Source: Tannerellaceae bacterium
GTDB lineage: Bacteria; Bacteroidota; Bacteroidia; Bacteroidales; Tannerellaceae
DNA: 64,000 bases
Direction: 5' to 3'
Assembly: GCA_031288175.1 (NCBI GenBank)
Contig: JAITRW010000033.1
Location: 1 to 64,000 of the forward strand
The notes under the pieces are model-generated. The model saw only the letters and a list, made by a program, of their open reading frames with translations, ran no database searches and was not told the DNA's origin. The position numbers and the translations under genes were made by a program. Positions 48,767 to 60,130 of this stretch are shown here, in pieces (the stretch's first letter is position 1; the number at the start of each line of letters is the position of its first letter).

Positions 48767-49415
48767 GGAGCAGTTGTGCGCGAGTGATGTATTTGTCTAT
48801 ATCTTCCGCTTCACGGGAGGTGTAGTATTTTTCTTTGATCCGGGCATACGCTGATGCCGCCTTATCATATTCCTCCAGGCTTTCGTATGCGGCGGCGGCT
48901 TTTTTGAGATACGTGGGCGATAGCAAGTCATTATCTGCCAACCGCGCTGCCTTTTCAAACAGTCCTATTGCTTTCTTCACTTCTCCCAGGTTAGCAAAAC
49001 AGTCTCCTTTTAACCCTGTGGCTACCGGACCGAAATACCCGTCATCGGGAGTATTGAAATCTTCCAGAAATAATAGTGCCGTTTCATATTCGCCCAGACG
49101 GTAAGCACAGATCGCCGCATACCCTTTGGCTAAATTGGCCGACGGCGCCGAACCGTATTCATCCGCTATTTTAGCAAAACCTGCGATATCCGCTCCATTC
49201 CCATGCAATGCCAGAGTGAACGAATCCTGACGAAAAAAATGTTCGGCACGAAACAAATCATTAGCCGCCCGTGCGTTGCGCGGCACGAAATATAACGATT
49301 GCGCCGCCAGGTAGAGAGCTACGGCTCCTGCTATGGAGCCTACTCCTATCAGCAGTGTCCGCGAATATTTCCTGATAAACGCCTCTCCCCGCGAAAGTAT
49401 AATTTCTTCTTCCAT
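48753..49415 (-). CDS. Membrane-anchored tetratricopeptide repeat protein
   Basis: N-terminal TM LLIGVGSIAGAVALYLAA; TPR-like helices; overlaps ribH start. Confidence 0.8.
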   Translation of the reverse strand: MEEEIILSRGEAFIRKYSRTLLIGVGSIAGAVALYLAAQSLYFVPRNARAANDLFRAEHFFRQDSFTLALHGNGADIAGFAKIADEYGSAPSANLAKGYAAICAYRLGEYETALLFLEDFNTPDDGYFGPVATGLKGDCFANLGEVKKAIGLFEKAARLADNDLLSPTYLKKAAAAYESLEEYDKAASAYARIKEKYYTSREAEDIDKYITRAQLLHASK

Positions 49416-49633
49416 CTTTTTGGTTTTTCTTTTTCTATCTTAATTTCTACCGTTTACTTTCCTCGTGTAGGTGAAACATCTTTCGCTCCCGTTCCGGATA
49501 TTTCACCGCGCAAAGGTAGACAAAAGAAGCCACACACATCGTAAAGTCACATCGTAAAGTATAGGGGCGATCTCACACGGAGGAAATCACTATCTTTGTA
49601 CTCCAATGAGAAGGAAAGTGAACCACAAGGAAA

Positions 49634-52174
49634 ATGATGATGCCCTTTAACCGTTCCATGAAGCATAATCTCATGCTTCATGCCATAGCCTTCACACTCT
49701 TTACGGTGCTGAGTGCCGTGTTTTTCGCTCCGGCCGTTTTCGAAGGTAAATCTATTTATCAGCCGGATCACATCAAGGCCGCCGGTATGGGTGGTACGCG
49801 TGCCGATAAATATGCCGCCCAAGCTCCGGAAGACGAATATTGTGTCTGGAACGATGCCATGTTTTCAGGTCTCCCTTATGGACCGGGTTATGGACATCCT
49901 GTTCCTTCTTTACCCTCCTTCCGCATCCTTGAACGCACCGTCTCTTGGATAGGGTGGGAAAATGCTTCCATGACGTTGCTGGCTATGCTCACTTTTTACA
50001 TCCTCCTTTACGTCATTGGCGTACGAGGACCCGCCGCACTGGGAGGCGCACTCTGCTATGCGTTCAGCTCCTATAATATCATCGTCATCGTCGCCGGACA
50101 TATCGTCAAAGGCTACGCTATCGCCTATATGCCGCTTGTTCCCGCAGGTATGTTCCTACTCTTCCGCCGCCGATGGCTTTGGGGAGCACTCTTCTTTACA
50201 TTGGGCGTAGCCTTTTCGATAGGTACTACGCATGTCCAGATCACCTATTATCTTATGCTCCTTTCCTTCTTTATCTATACAGGAGGGGCGATTGATTCGC
50301 TACGGTCACGTATCCGCTCTACAAAGCTCATTCCTGTCACCGGCCTCCTTGCTGTGGGGGTGTTGCTGGCCGTCGCCCCTAACGCCCTGCGCATGTATAC
50401 CGACTGGGACATGGCCAAGCACTCCATACGCGGTCCCTCTGAACTCACTACTCCCGCAGACCCCGCGGCGCCCCCTGCCGCCCGCCCATCCTCAGGGTTG
50501 GATAAAGATTATGCTTTCCAATGGAGCTACGGACGTGCTGAACTCCTTAACCTCCTTATCCCTAACGCCTATGGCGGAGAATCAGGAGGCTATCTGCCGA
50601 CAGATTCCTACTTGGCTAAAGAAATGAAGCGACGAGGTATGGCCGTCAGTCCCCAAGGGATTCAGACCTATACCTACTGGGGCGACAAGCCCTTTACATC
50701 CGGCCCTGCGTATATGGGGGCGGTGGTATGGTTCCTTTTCCTCATGGGGATGTTTCTTGTGCGTGACCGCATTAAATGGTGGCTATTGGGAGGAGCTGTT
50801 TTCCTGATGTTGATGTCTCTGGGGAGAAATTTCGACAGTTTCAATACCTTCCTCTTTTATTACTTGCCACTCTATAATAAGTTCCGCACGGTAGAAATGT
50901 CGCTGGTAGTTCCGGCGCTGGTGTTACCGCTCATTGCCTTCCAAGGGATCGGGGCTCTCCTCAATGATCCCTTCGACGAAAAGCGCACCATGCGCGCCCT
51001 CATCTGGTCTGTCGCCCTTACAGGAGGACTTTGCCTGGTTATCTGGGTAGCGCCTGAGGTATTCCTCAACTTCCGTTCTCCCTTAGATGAGCGCCAGTTG
51101 GCAGATATGCCTTCGTGGTATGTTGATGCCTTGTTGTCGGGTCGACGCGCCCTGGCGCGCGCAGACGCTCTGCGTTCCCTATTATTCATTGTTGCTGCTG
51201 CCGCTGCCGTCTACCTCTACCTCCAATCCTCGCGCCGCGCCCGCTATGGTTTCTGGTTAGCCGTCGCTGTCTCCCTGCTGGGGATAGCCGACTTGTGGAA
51301 TGTAAACCGTCGGTATCTCAACGATTCTCATTATACCTCCCGGCGCGCCTGGGAAGTATATTCACCTTCAGTCGCCGATAAAATGATCTTGGAAGACACC
51401 ACGGTCATCCATTATCGCGTATTGGGGCTTGATAACCCTTGGCAGGATACCAATGTTTCCTTCTATCACCGCTCTATCGGAGGGTACCACGCCGTCAAGC
51501 TACGCCGGTATCAGGAATTGATAGACCGCTATATGGGTAACGAACATCTTCGCCTCGTCCATACCCTCCAATCCACCCAGTCTCTTGCCGCCGCTTCCGC
51601 TACCCTTGCTGATGCCCCTTGCCTTAATATGCTCAATACGCGGTATGTCATCTATAATCCCGTCCAGCCCCCCTTGCTTAACCCTCACGCTTTCGGTAAT
51701 GCCTGGTTCGTCGACGATATCCGCGTTGTCCCCGATGCCGATGCCGAATTGTCCGTACTGGGTGAGATAGACCCCAAACACACTGCTGTGGTTGATCAAC
51801 GTTTCGCGCACTTGCTCAATGACTTCGCCATCGCCCCCGATACGGCCGCAGAGATCGTCCTGACTGAATATCGCCCTCCTTTCCTGGCGTACCGGAGCCG
51901 TACCAGTTCGGAACAGCTCGCCGTCTTCTCCGAAATCTATTACCCTGGATGGAAGGCCTTTATTGATGGACAACCTGCCGATCCTTTCCGTGTCAATTGG
52001 ACGCTTCGTGCCCTCCGCATCCCCTCGGGTGAACACGTCGTCTCTTTCCGCTTTGACCCCGATGGGTATATCGCTGCCGCTTATGCCGGTACGGTCTCTT
52101 CTTTTCTGATCTTGTTGTTGTTTGCCATAGCTGTTTTCTATTCGCTCTTCCGGCTTTTCAAACGGCCTACCTGA
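49634..52174 (+). CDS. YfhO-family polytopic membrane protein
   Basis: PDHIKAAGMGGTRADKYAAQ; many TM segments; C-terminal FSEIYYPGWKAFIDGQPADPFRVNWTLRALRIPSGEHVVSFRF. Confidence 0.88.
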   Translation: MMMPFNRSMKHNLMLHAIAFTLFTVLSAVFFAPAVFEGKSIYQPDHIKAAGMGGTRADKYAAQAPEDEYCVWNDAMFSGLPYGPGYGHPVPSLPSFRILERTVSWIGWENASMTLLAMLTFYILLYVIGVRGPAALGGALCYAFSSYNIIVIVAGHIVKGYAIAYMPLVPAGMFLLFRRRWLWGALFFTLGVAFSIGTTHVQITYYLMLLSFFIYTGGAIDSLRSRIRSTKLIPVTGLLAVGVLLAVAPNALRMYTDWDMAKHSIRGPSELTTPADPAAPPAARPSSGLDKDYAFQWSYGRAELLNLLIPNAYGGESGGYLPTDSYLAKEMKRRGMAVSPQGIQTYTYWGDKPFTSGPAYMGAVVWFLFLMGMFLVRDRIKWWLLGGAVFLMLMSLGRNFDSFNTFLFYYLPLYNKFRTVEMSLVVPALVLPLIAFQGIGALLNDPFDEKRTMRALIWSVALTGGLCLVIWVAPEVFLNFRSPLDERQLADMPSWYVDALLSGRRALARADALRSLLFIVAAAAAVYLYLQSSRRARYGFWLAVAVSLLGIADLWNVNRRYLNDSHYTSRRAWEVYSPSVADKMILEDTTVIHYRVLGLDNPWQDTNVSFYHRSIGGYHAVKLRRYQELIDRYMGNEHLRLVHTLQSTQSLAAASATLADAPCLNMLNTRYVIYNPVQPPLLNPHAFGNAWFVDDIRVVPDADAELSVLGEIDPKHTAVVDQRFAHLLNDFAIAPDTAAEIVLTEYRPPFLAYRSRTSSEQLAVFSEIYYPGWKAFIDGQPADPFRVNWTLRALRIPSGEHVVSFRFDPDGYIAAAYAGTVSSFLILLLFAIAVFYSLFRLFKRPT

Positions 52175-52399
52175 CTATCCTCGTCGACGGTATATCGTCA
52201 ATGCGCCCTCCGGACATACCTCCCCACAGTTCGCGCACCCTATGCACTCTCCTTTCGGGTGCTCTTCCACATAAGGATATCCCCGTCCGTTCACCACTCC
52301 GTCTGACAAACGCAATACTCCTGCTCCGCATGATGCTATGCACAGCTCGCATCCCTTACATCGTTCCTTGTCAATCAGAACTACTCCGCGCTTGCCCAT
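52175..52399 (-). CDS. 2[4Fe-4S] ferredoxin, KorD/VorD-like
   Basis: CKGCELCIASC and CIGCANCGEVCP clusters; NGRGYPYVEEH. Confidence 0.88.
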   Translation of the reverse strand: MGKRGVVLIDKERCKGCELCIASCGAGVLRLSDGVVNGRGYPYVEEHPKGECIGCANCGEVCPEGALTIYRRRG

Positions 52400-52412
52400 A
52401 TGTCTTAAATGA

Positions 52413-53972
52413 TTAGGTCAGTTGCGCTGTCTGTTCTGCAAAAGAGACCACCGGCCTGCCGGTCATGGCCGTAGGCTGGGGCAATCCCATTAATGACAAT
52501 ATAGTGGGTGCTACGTCCGCCAGCAATCCGTCTTCCACTTGCGGGGTACGAGGCCGATTTTCATACACATATACCAATGGTACGGGATTAAGCGAATGGG
52601 CTGTATTCGGCGACCCATCGTCATTGACTGCATAGTCCGCGTTACCGTGATCCGCTATAATCAACACCTCATACCCATACTGCCGTGCCGTCTCCACCGT
52701 CTCCTGCAAGCAGGTATCTATCGTTTTTACTGCTTCCGCGATGGCTTCGTATATCCCCGTATGGCCTACCATGTCCCCGTTAGCGTAGTTACAGACTATG
52801 AAGTCATATAATTCACCTTTCATGGCCTTCACCAAACGGTCTTTTACTTCATAAGCACTCATTTCCGGTTTTAAGTCGTACGTGGCTACCTTAGGTGACG
52901 GTACCAGGATACGGTCTTCTCCCGCAAAGGGTTCTTCTCTGCCGCCGTTGAAGAAGAACGTCACGTGCGCGTACTTCTCCGTTTCGGCGATATGTAACTG
53001 CCGCTTTCCTTTCGAAGACAGGTATTCCGCCAGAGTATCCCCTACATTCTCTTTGCCGAAAAGCACTTGAATCCCTATGAAGGTCGCATCGTAGGGAGTC
53101 ATTGTACAGTAATGGAGATCGGGTATCGTCGTCATCCCTTCTTCCGGCATATCCCGTTGTGTGAGCACAAGGGTCAGTTCTTTAGCTCGGTCATTACGGA
53201 AGTTGAAGAAAATAACTACATCGCCTTCTTCAATAGTTCCCACAGGCTTACCTCCCTCTACACATACCAGAGGGCGGATGAACTCATCGGTGATGCCTTC
53301 GTCGTACGAAGCCTTGATGGCCGCTTCCAAATCCTTAACATGCGTTCCCTTTCCGTGTACCAGCAGGTCATAGGCTTCCCTGACACGATCCCAACGCTTG
53401 TCCCTGTCCATCGCATAATAACGGCCTATCACCGAAGCAATCTTACATCCCTTGCCTTCCAGGTTGGACTGCAAGGCTCGTACAAAGTTAATTCCACTCT
53501 TGGGGTCTGTATCCCGTCCGTCCATGAAACAGTGGACAAAAGAACGGTCAACCCCAAAATCCCAGGTCACTTCCGTGAGTTTGAACAGATGCTCCATCGA
53601 ACTGTGAACCCCTCCATCGGACAGCAACCCGAGGAAGTGTACAGCCTTGCCATTCGTCTTTGCATAGGCAAGGGCTTCCCGCAAAGGCGCATTCTCCCGG
53701 ATACTCCCGTCACGGCATGCTTTGTTGATCTTCATCAAGTCTTGGTAGACGATTCGTCCCGCTCCGATGTTGAGGTGTCCCACTTCCGAATTACCCATCT
53801 GCCCTTCCGGCAACCCTACATCTTCCCCTGAAGCCGACAGCCTACTATGAGGGTATGTCTGTAAGAGGTGATCCCAATACTCCGTGGGGGTAGAGGCTAT
53901 GACGTCCGACTTCGAGCCGTTGCCAATACCCCATCCGTCGCAAATCGCCAGCAATACCTTTCTTCCTGCCAT
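52413..53972 (-). CDS. gpmI: 2,3-bisphosphoglycerate-independent phosphoglycerate mutase
   Basis: [62 protein letters not shown]. Confidence 0.96.
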   Translation of the reverse strand: MAGRKVLLAICDGWGIGNGSKSDVIASTPTEYWDHLLQTYPHSRLSASGEDVGLPEGQMGNSEVGHLNIGAGRIVYQDLMKINKACRDGSIRENAPLREALAYAKTNGKAVHFLGLLSDGGVHSSMEHLFKLTEVTWDFGVDRSFVHCFMDGRDTDPKSGINFVRALQSNLEGKGCKIASVIGRYYAMDRDKRWDRVREAYDLLVHGKGTHVKDLEAAIKASYDEGITDEFIRPLVCVEGGKPVGTIEEGDVVIFFNFRNDRAKELTLVLTQRDMPEEGMTTIPDLHYCTMTPYDATFIGIQVLFGKENVGDTLAEYLSSKGKRQLHIAETEKYAHVTFFFNGGREEPFAGEDRILVPSPKVATYDLKPEMSAYEVKDRLVKAMKGELYDFIVCNYANGDMVGHTGIYEAIAEAVKTIDTCLQETVETARQYGYEVLIIADHGNADYAVNDDGSPNTAHSLNPVPLVYVYENRPRTPQVEDGLLADVAPTILSLMGLPQPTAMTGRPVVSFAEQTAQLT

Positions 53973-54128
53973 GATACTATCCTTAGATTGATGTCCCTGA
54001 AAAAGCGGATTCCGAAAAACCGCCGCAAAGGTAGCCATTAATTGTCCGATTTTGGAAATGGGGAGGAGATAGGCATTAGGATTTTTATCAGTAAATTTGC
54101 GGCGAATCTATTAATATGTGCAAGAGTG

Positions 54129-57100
54129 ATGAAGGCGTCAATCCGGAGAATAAGTGGAGTGGGTGCGTCGCTGCTGGTCGCGGCTTCGCTGTCGGCAAAG
54201 ATATGGTATGTGGCTCCCGGCCTGGCGCCCGTTGTGGCTTCTATCCGTGACGGCCGTAGTTGGGAGCAAGCCACGCGATTGGATGCTGCTCTTGACAGCG
54301 CTTCAAGAGATCCTTCTTCTACCGATACTATCCGGCTCAAAAGCGGAGACTATTTTTTTGAAGCTCCCTCTTACCGGATAACTTGTTCCCTTACCTTACA
54401 AGGGGGATTCTCCGGTTCCGGCACGGAAAGAAGCGGGGAAACGCGTCTTCGTCAGGGATGCAACGCACGTGTCTTGGTGATACAAGGAAAAACGTATGTA
54501 GATAGCATAGATGTCCATATAGAAAATATTTCACTGGAAGAAGGGGACGCAGGTAAAGAAGATGGCCTTGTGATCAACGGTATCGTTGTACCTTTGTATA
54601 AAGGCGGTATCCTCTACAACCGTTACGCCCATACCACGCTGACGAACGTCCGTATCACGAACGGTATCGCTTCGGCGCCTTCCGCCCTCCTTGCCTACGG
54701 CGGCGGTATCTATAATGAAGATGGCTCAATTGTCCTCCGTGATGTGACCCTTACCGGCAACAAGGCTTCGACGGCAGGAGGCGCTGTGGCCAACGCAGGG
54801 GGTGTCGTCTACTTGGAAGGTGCAAACGTTTTCAAAGATAATACCGCTTGGAGGGGAGGAGGTATAGCGTTGCTGGCTAACGGGCTCCTCTACCGGCGCT
54901 CCGGAACGTTGAGACTCTCTTATTCCGACTTTTATGCAGCCCCTAAGTCAATGGATCCTACGGCACTGAGAGCTTCCTTGTTCCGGTCGCCTTCCGATGT
55001 ATTGCTTGAAGAAAGCCCCTTTACTCCTATAGAAAATTTCCCTTTCTTCCATACACTGAGCCTCTCTCAATGGAATCCTTCAGGAGCTAATAAAGGTGTA
55101 GGGTGGCGTGTAGGTAAAGAAGGGATGGAAATACTAACCCCGAAAGCAAACTTTACCGTGCTTGAGGGTACTGACTTTTCTTTTCGCCTGACATTAAATG
55201 GTACCACTGTGCCTTCGGAGAACCTGCCTGTGACTGCCGGCCCTTCCCGTATCGCTTCCAGAACTCTGTATTCCGATAAAAATAACGATTACCTTTACAC
55301 GATCTATGTTACCAAAGACGATTCCGTGTTCGCCATGCCGGAACCCGATTCTGTGACACTGACTCTTGAATCCCACCAGGATAGCGTCTACCTCTTGTCG
55401 CTCACCGATGACGGAGGTAATGTCCGACTTGTCCGCACTGGGGAGCCTGTGAAATTCTGTCGCCATACGGCCTTGCGCCTCTCTACTAAATCCGCCCGCC
55501 TACAGTTCCCCAGTCAGGATATACGTACGGTCCTTTATACCGCCGCCGAGATCGGAGAAAGGGAATACCCACTCCCTATCTTCCTTGACAATGGCATTAC
55601 AGCCTTTGATTTCGTAATGTCCGGTAACCTTGTCGTTAAGGCCTACCTTCCCGCTTATACTTCTTCCGTGAACTCCCTGTTGAGAATAGATTCCTTCACT
55701 GTCCGTCGGCAAAACGGCTCTATAATAGAAAAACCGCCGTTCCTCCGTCCGTTGATAGCTGGTGTAGATAACTCTGTCGTATTCCATGTGACGACAGGAT
55801 CCCAACCTTATCCCTACCAATGGGAAGTGTCCCTCCGCGGGAAAGGGCCTGAGGGGACAGGCGGCTTCTCTATGACAACCGATGCAAAAACAAAGTTGCC
55901 GACGTTGCAAGTGCCGAATAAAGGTGGGGAAATAGAGGTCATAGTTTCCTTAGTCGCTTACCCCCAGATACGGGATTCTTTTACGGTGCGCGTATACGAT
56001 TTAGAATTCGATACAGCAATACGGGTTAAAAAAGGAGTGAAGACACCCTTGCCGATAATTTCGGGAACAGAAGGAGCCATCCTGTGGAACGTACCTTCGG
56101 AATGGAGTAATGCCGTATCTTTTTCGGGAGATTCGATCATGGTAGATAGGGTAGGCAAAGTCAACAAGGTGACGGGCAACTACACCGTTTATGGCTATGA
56201 CACGGAAAATCCGGTAAAAGTGGAAATTGATGTCGTAGACTTGTGGATCAGTCAGATTGAAACGAAGGACGGCGTTGTGACGAAAAAAGACGTTACGGAT
56301 ACCAATCACGAAATGCTGATAGGGCAAGCTTGTGCCTTTACCGATACACTTTTGTTTGAACAAACAGGATACAAGGGGACAAGTGAAGTGGTATGGGAAC
56401 TTATTTCGCCGGAAGAGGGTACAGTTGTATTTCAGTCGAACAGGAACGGTGTCGTATTGACCGGACTGAAACAGGGCTTTGTGACGCTGAAAGCCTCCTT
56501 GAAAGATGAACTTCTTCCAAAAAATATACCTCCGGTCACCTCGACGGTAGTAGTTCACGTGGGGGCCGGTTTCGGTTCCGGAGGCATTAAAGGAGTTCCG
56601 TTAATTCGCTATCATGACTGTGTGCTCGTGGAGGCAGATATTGAACTGGCATCGGGTGGAGATCTGGAGTGGACGTCAGACGACCCGTCGGTGATCAGTG
56701 TTGATCCCATCGGTGGCAACCAAGCCATCCTTTCGGCCACAGGGTACGGGGAAGCAGTTATCTCGGTATCCCTTGACAGTACTCGCCGTATAAATAAGGT
56801 CTTCCGGAGTGTTGGCCTGGTATGTGAAAACAAGGGATTGTCGGATGTGGCGATACCCGTGTCGCCAGGTGATGTGCTGTCACTGCCTTGCCACTTGTTG
56901 AGCAAAGAGGAGGGTGATCATATTATATGGACAACCAACCCTTCGGGACGCGCCTCGGCGACAGGGGGCAAGTTGTATTTCAACCCGTTGTCTTCCGGAG
57001 GTTCTTACGGAGATGTGACGGTGACGGCAACCGCTTTTTCAAGCTCCGAGATAAGGGAAACGTTTACCTATAAAGTGATAGGTTTTTCCTTAGACAAGGA

Positions 57101-59444
57101 TACCATTGAATTGAATTACGACAATGGGTCAGCTTCCATCACGAGAACACTGAGTTGTGAATTGTCCGGCGCAAACACGGAAAGTGTGAGGCTCATGTGG
57201 AAACTGCTGGATACAACGGTGGTACAGATGGAGACACTTTCCAACAGAGAGGTCTTGCTGAGGTTACCGCTTCCTCCGCGAAAAGAGGGCGGAGAGACTA
57301 CAGTCATCGTTTTCTGTGTGGATAATCCGTCTCTTCAAGCATCGTGTGTAGTGAAGAGCAAACAGATAGTTCCCAGTTCCCTTACAATTAAGCCGACCTC
57401 CGGCCCATACTTGACGGGAGAAGTATACCACTTCGAGGCTTCGATAGAAGATTGGGGATCGGTTGATCCGTCGGAGCGTGTCGGTTGGCGAACTTTTGAA
57501 CCGGAAGTGATTCGCGTGATGCCAAGTAGTAAAGGCGTCTGGGTACAACCACTCATACCGGGTACGGCAACGCTTCAGGTTTACCTGCTTGGAGAGCCGG
57601 AGGGTCCGGTAGCCAACTTCCCACTGGTCACATCTTCGGCATCGGCAGGTATCTACTTGAAAGAAAGTTTTGTGTCCATGCGGGAGTATGCCACCTATGC
57701 ACTGGAGTATGCATCGTATCCGAACGACTTGGCGACTGTGTCTATCGAATGGGTGTCGAGCAATCCGAAAGTAGTCGATGTGATGCCTTACGTGACACCA
57801 CGGGGAGAACCCCGAGTGATGCTTATTTCGTACCTGAGCGGAGAGGCAGAGATAACAGGTACAATAAAAGATGTATTTGGCAACGAATATACGTCTTCCT
57901 GTGTAGTACAGGTGCTTACACCGGTGGAATCGCTCACTCTTGAATCGACAAACCGAGTGCTATGGAAAGGCGAGACTTATGCGCTGAATGTAAAAGTATA
58001 TCCGCCGCCGGCTTCACATTCGAATAATATTAAGTACGAATCACTTGATAAACAGATTGCTACTGTAGATGCATATGGTATAGTGACGGCAGTAGGGGTA
58101 GGGAAGGCGATTATCAAAGCTTCGGTGCCGGGAGAATCGAAGGTGGCTTATTGCTATGTAACAGTGGCAGAACCGTCATCGGTAGGTGTAGTTGTTATTC
58201 CGAATAATTTATCATTGCTGAGAAGCCAAACCTATCTGCTGTCGGTGATGGTGAATCCCTATGCGGACGCCACCTCGTTGTCAGGGGTAGAACCGATAGA
58301 GTGGACGTCCTCTAATAAATCGGTAGCTACGGTGACAAGTAATGGAAACGTGTTGGCTCTGTCGGAAGGTGTGACTTATATCCGTGCGACGACAGCGGAT
58401 GGGTGGAACTCGCAGGAGTGCTTGGTACAGGTTAAAGTTCCTCCCTTATCACTCATACCGCCGGAAGGAGTGAGTTTGATATCCGGTAACTCGGAACCGC
58501 TTAAAGATCGTTGGGAGATTTTCCCGCCGGATGCGACGATAGCGAGCCGTCCGGATTGGGGTGTATGGGAAGTGTCGGATGAATCTGTCGTGGAAATAGA
58601 TGAGTTTGGGACGGTGTTGGCGAAATCTGCTGGTACGACACTTGTAACGGCGACTATACAAGGATTCCCGTCACTCAAGGCTTCTTCCATAGTGACGGTG
58701 GCACCGCCTTATAATGGGCTTTCCCTATCCCGAAATACGTTGACACTTCGTAAGGGGGAAATGTCGGTGCTGACTGCCATGGGTGCGGACGGATATGTGG
58801 ATTGGCAATCCAGTGACGAGGATGTGGTTTCTGTCGATAACAACGGAAATATTGTTGGTAAAGATGTAGGTACGGCTGTGATCACAGCGAGCGACTTGCA
58901 TGAGTCGATGAGTTGCGTGGTGACGGTCGGGGTATATGCGGAAGCGTTATTCATTACTCCTTATGAGCCTTCCTATATGAAGGTGGGTGATCATTTTACG
59001 ATGACGGCGACGGTGATCCCGCAGGAAGCGAAGTCGGAGTCTCTACTGTGGTCGGAGACAAATTCTTCATTACTTAAACTGACGAGACAAGGGAATAGTT
59101 GTACGATAGAAGCGCTTCGTCCGGGAACGTCAGTGCTTTATGTGGCTTCTCCCGATGGGCGAGCTTACCGCTCGTGGGTGATCCAGATAGGAAACCAAAC
59201 TTCTTTCGAAGAATTTGGCGAGACATTCCCTCCGTTGGTATCTTATAAAGAAGGGACGTTACTGTTGCGCAATCTGGAGGATTATACCGTAACGGTGTGG
59301 ACTTTGAGCGGCCGAACACCAGTGCATTTTGAAACGCTGTCGGAAGAAGTGTCGTTATCAATCCCGCTTCCTACGGGCGTTTACATTCTTCGCGCCGTAC
59401 ACAGGGATGGCGGACTCTACACGGTGAAGTTTATGGCGCCGTGA
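54129..59444 (+). CDS. Very large secreted protein: N-terminal beta-helix-like region, tandem BIG2 Ig-like domains, T9SS-like C-terminal domain
   Basis: [36 protein letters not shown]; repeats such as [29 protein letters not shown]-terminal [24 protein letters not shown]...PTGVYIL. Confidence 0.85.
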   Translation: MKASIRRISGVGASLLVAASLSAKIWYVAPGLAPVVASIRDGRSWEQATRLDAALDSASRDPSSTDTIRLKSGDYFFEAPSYRITCSLTLQGGFSGSGTERSGETRLRQGCNARVLVIQGKTYVDSIDVHIENISLEEGDAGKEDGLVINGIVVPLYKGGILYNRYAHTTLTNVRITNGIASAPSALLAYGGGIYNEDGSIVLRDVTLTGNKASTAGGAVANAGGVVYLEGANVFKDNTAWRGGGIALLANGLLYRRSGTLRLSYSDFYAAPKSMDPTALRASLFRSPSDVLLEESPFTPIENFPFFHTLSLSQWNPSGANKGVGWRVGKEGMEILTPKANFTVLEGTDFSFRLTLNGTTVPSENLPVTAGPSRIASRTLYSDKNNDYLYTIYVTKDDSVFAMPEPDSVTLTLESHQDSVYLLSLTDDGGNVRLVRTGEPVKFCRHTALRLSTKSARLQFPSQDIRTVLYTAAEIGEREYPLPIFLDNGITAFDFVMSGNLVVKAYLPAYTSSVNSLLRIDSFTVRRQNGSIIEKPPFLRPLIAGVDNSVVFHVTTGSQPYPYQWEVSLRGKGPEGTGGFSMTTDAKTKLPTLQVPNKGGEIEVIVSLVAYPQIRDSFTVRVYDLEFDTAIRVKKGVKTPLPIISGTEGAILWNVPSEWSNAVSFSGDSIMVDRVGKVNKVTGNYTVYGYDTENPVKVEIDVVDLWISQIETKDGVVTKKDVTDTNHEMLIGQACAFTDTLLFEQTGYKGTSEVVWELISPEEGTVVFQSNRNGVVLTGLKQGFVTLKASLKDELLPKNIPPVTSTVVVHVGAGFGSGGIKGVPLIRYHDCVLVEADIELASGGDLEWTSDDPSVISVDPIGGNQAILSATGYGEAVISVSLDSTRRINKVFRSVGLVCENKGLSDVAIPVSPGDVLSLPCHLLSKEEGDHIIWTTNPSGRASATGGKLYFNPLSSGGSYGDVTVTATAFSSSEIRETFTYKVIGFSLDKDTIELNYDNGSASITRTLSCELSGANTESVRLMWKLLDTTVVQMETLSNREVLLRLPLPPRKEGGETTVIVFCVDNPSLQASCVVKSKQIVPSSLTIKPTSGPYLTGEVYHFEASIEDWGSVDPSERVGWRTFEPEVIRVMPSSKGVWVQPLIPGTATLQVYLLGEPEGPVANFPLVTSSASAGIYLKESFVSMREYATYALEYASYPNDLATVSIEWVSSNPKVVDVMPYVTPRGEPRVMLISYLSGEAEITGTIKDVFGNEYTSSCVVQVLTPVESLTLESTNRVLWKGETYALNVKVYPPPASHSNNIKYESLDKQIATVDAYGIVTAVGVGKAIIKASVPGESKVAYCYVTVAEPSSVGVVVIPNNLSLLRSQTYLLSVMVNPYADATSLSGVEPIEWTSSNKSVATVTSNGNVLALSEGVTYIRATTADGWNSQECLVQVKVPPLSLIPPEGVSLISGNSEPLKDRWEIFPPDATIASRPDWGVWEVSDESVVEIDEFGTVLAKSAGTTLVTATIQGFPSLKASSIVTVAPPYNGLSLSRNTLTLRKGEMSVLTAMGADGYVDWQSSDEDVVSVDNNGNIVGKDVGTAVITASDLHESMSCVVTVGVYAEALFITPYEPSYMKVGDHFTMTATVIPQEAKSESLLWSETNSSLLKLTRQGNSCTIEALRPGTSVLYVASPDGRAYRSWVIQIGNQTSFEEFGETFPPLVSYKEGTLLLRNLEDYTVTVWTLSGRTPVHFETLSEEVSLSIPLPTGVYILRAVHRDGGLYTVKFMAP

Positions 59445-60130
59445 CCTTACTGCGCATTGATATTCTTACGATTCTTCCGGAGATGGTGGAGGGGCTGATT
59501 AGTTGCTCTATCGTGAGGCGTGCGCAGGATAAGGGGTTGGCGGAGGTATATCTTCACAATCTCCGTGATTATGCGACAAATCGCTGGAGACGGGTAGATG
59601 ACGCTCCTTTTGGCGGAGAGGCAGGTATGGTAATCGGGATAGAGCCGGTAGACGTGGCTATCTCGGCTCTTACGGCGCAACGTAATTACGAGGATATTAT
59701 TTATACTTCTCCTGACGGGGAGTTACTTACGCAACGGATGGTTAACCGGCTTTCGGCACGTGGCGGCAACCTGATCATTCTTTGCGGGCATTATAAGGGT
59801 ATAGATCACCGAATACGTGAATATTTGGTGACGCGGGAAATCTCAATCGGGGATTATGTGCTAACGGGGGGAGAAATAGCGGCGGCAGTCCTGACGGATG
59901 CCATGGTGAGGCTTCTTCCGGGTGTTATTGGCGACGAACAGAGCGCATTGACAGATTCTTTCCAGGATGGTCTTCTTGCGGCACCAGTCTATACGCGACC
60001 GACGGAATATAAGGGCTGGTGTGTACCGGAGGTGCTTCTTTCGGGTAATGAGCGAAAAATAGCTGAATGGCGAATGGAAGAATCGTTGCGACGGACGGCG
60101 CTACTGCGTCCTTCGCTCCTTGCGGATTAA
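59441..60130 (+). CDS. trmD: tRNA (guanine37-N1)-methyltransferase, GTG start
   Basis: [52 protein letters not shown]. Confidence 0.95.
   Translation: MTLLRIDILTILPEMVEGLISCSIVRRAQDKGLAEVYLHNLRDYATNRWRRVDDAPFGGEAGMVIGIEPVDVAISALTAQRNYEDIIYTSPDGELLTQRMVNRLSARGGNLIILCGHYKGIDHRIREYLVTREISIGDYVLTGGEIAAAVLTDAMVRLLPGVIGDEQSALTDSFQDGLLAAPVYTRPTEYKGWCVPEVLLSGNERKIAEWRMEESLRRTALLRPSLLAD

Noticed and set aside
53067-53831. 254-aa plus-strand ORF
   Set aside because: Antisense to gpmI; open only because of codon composition.
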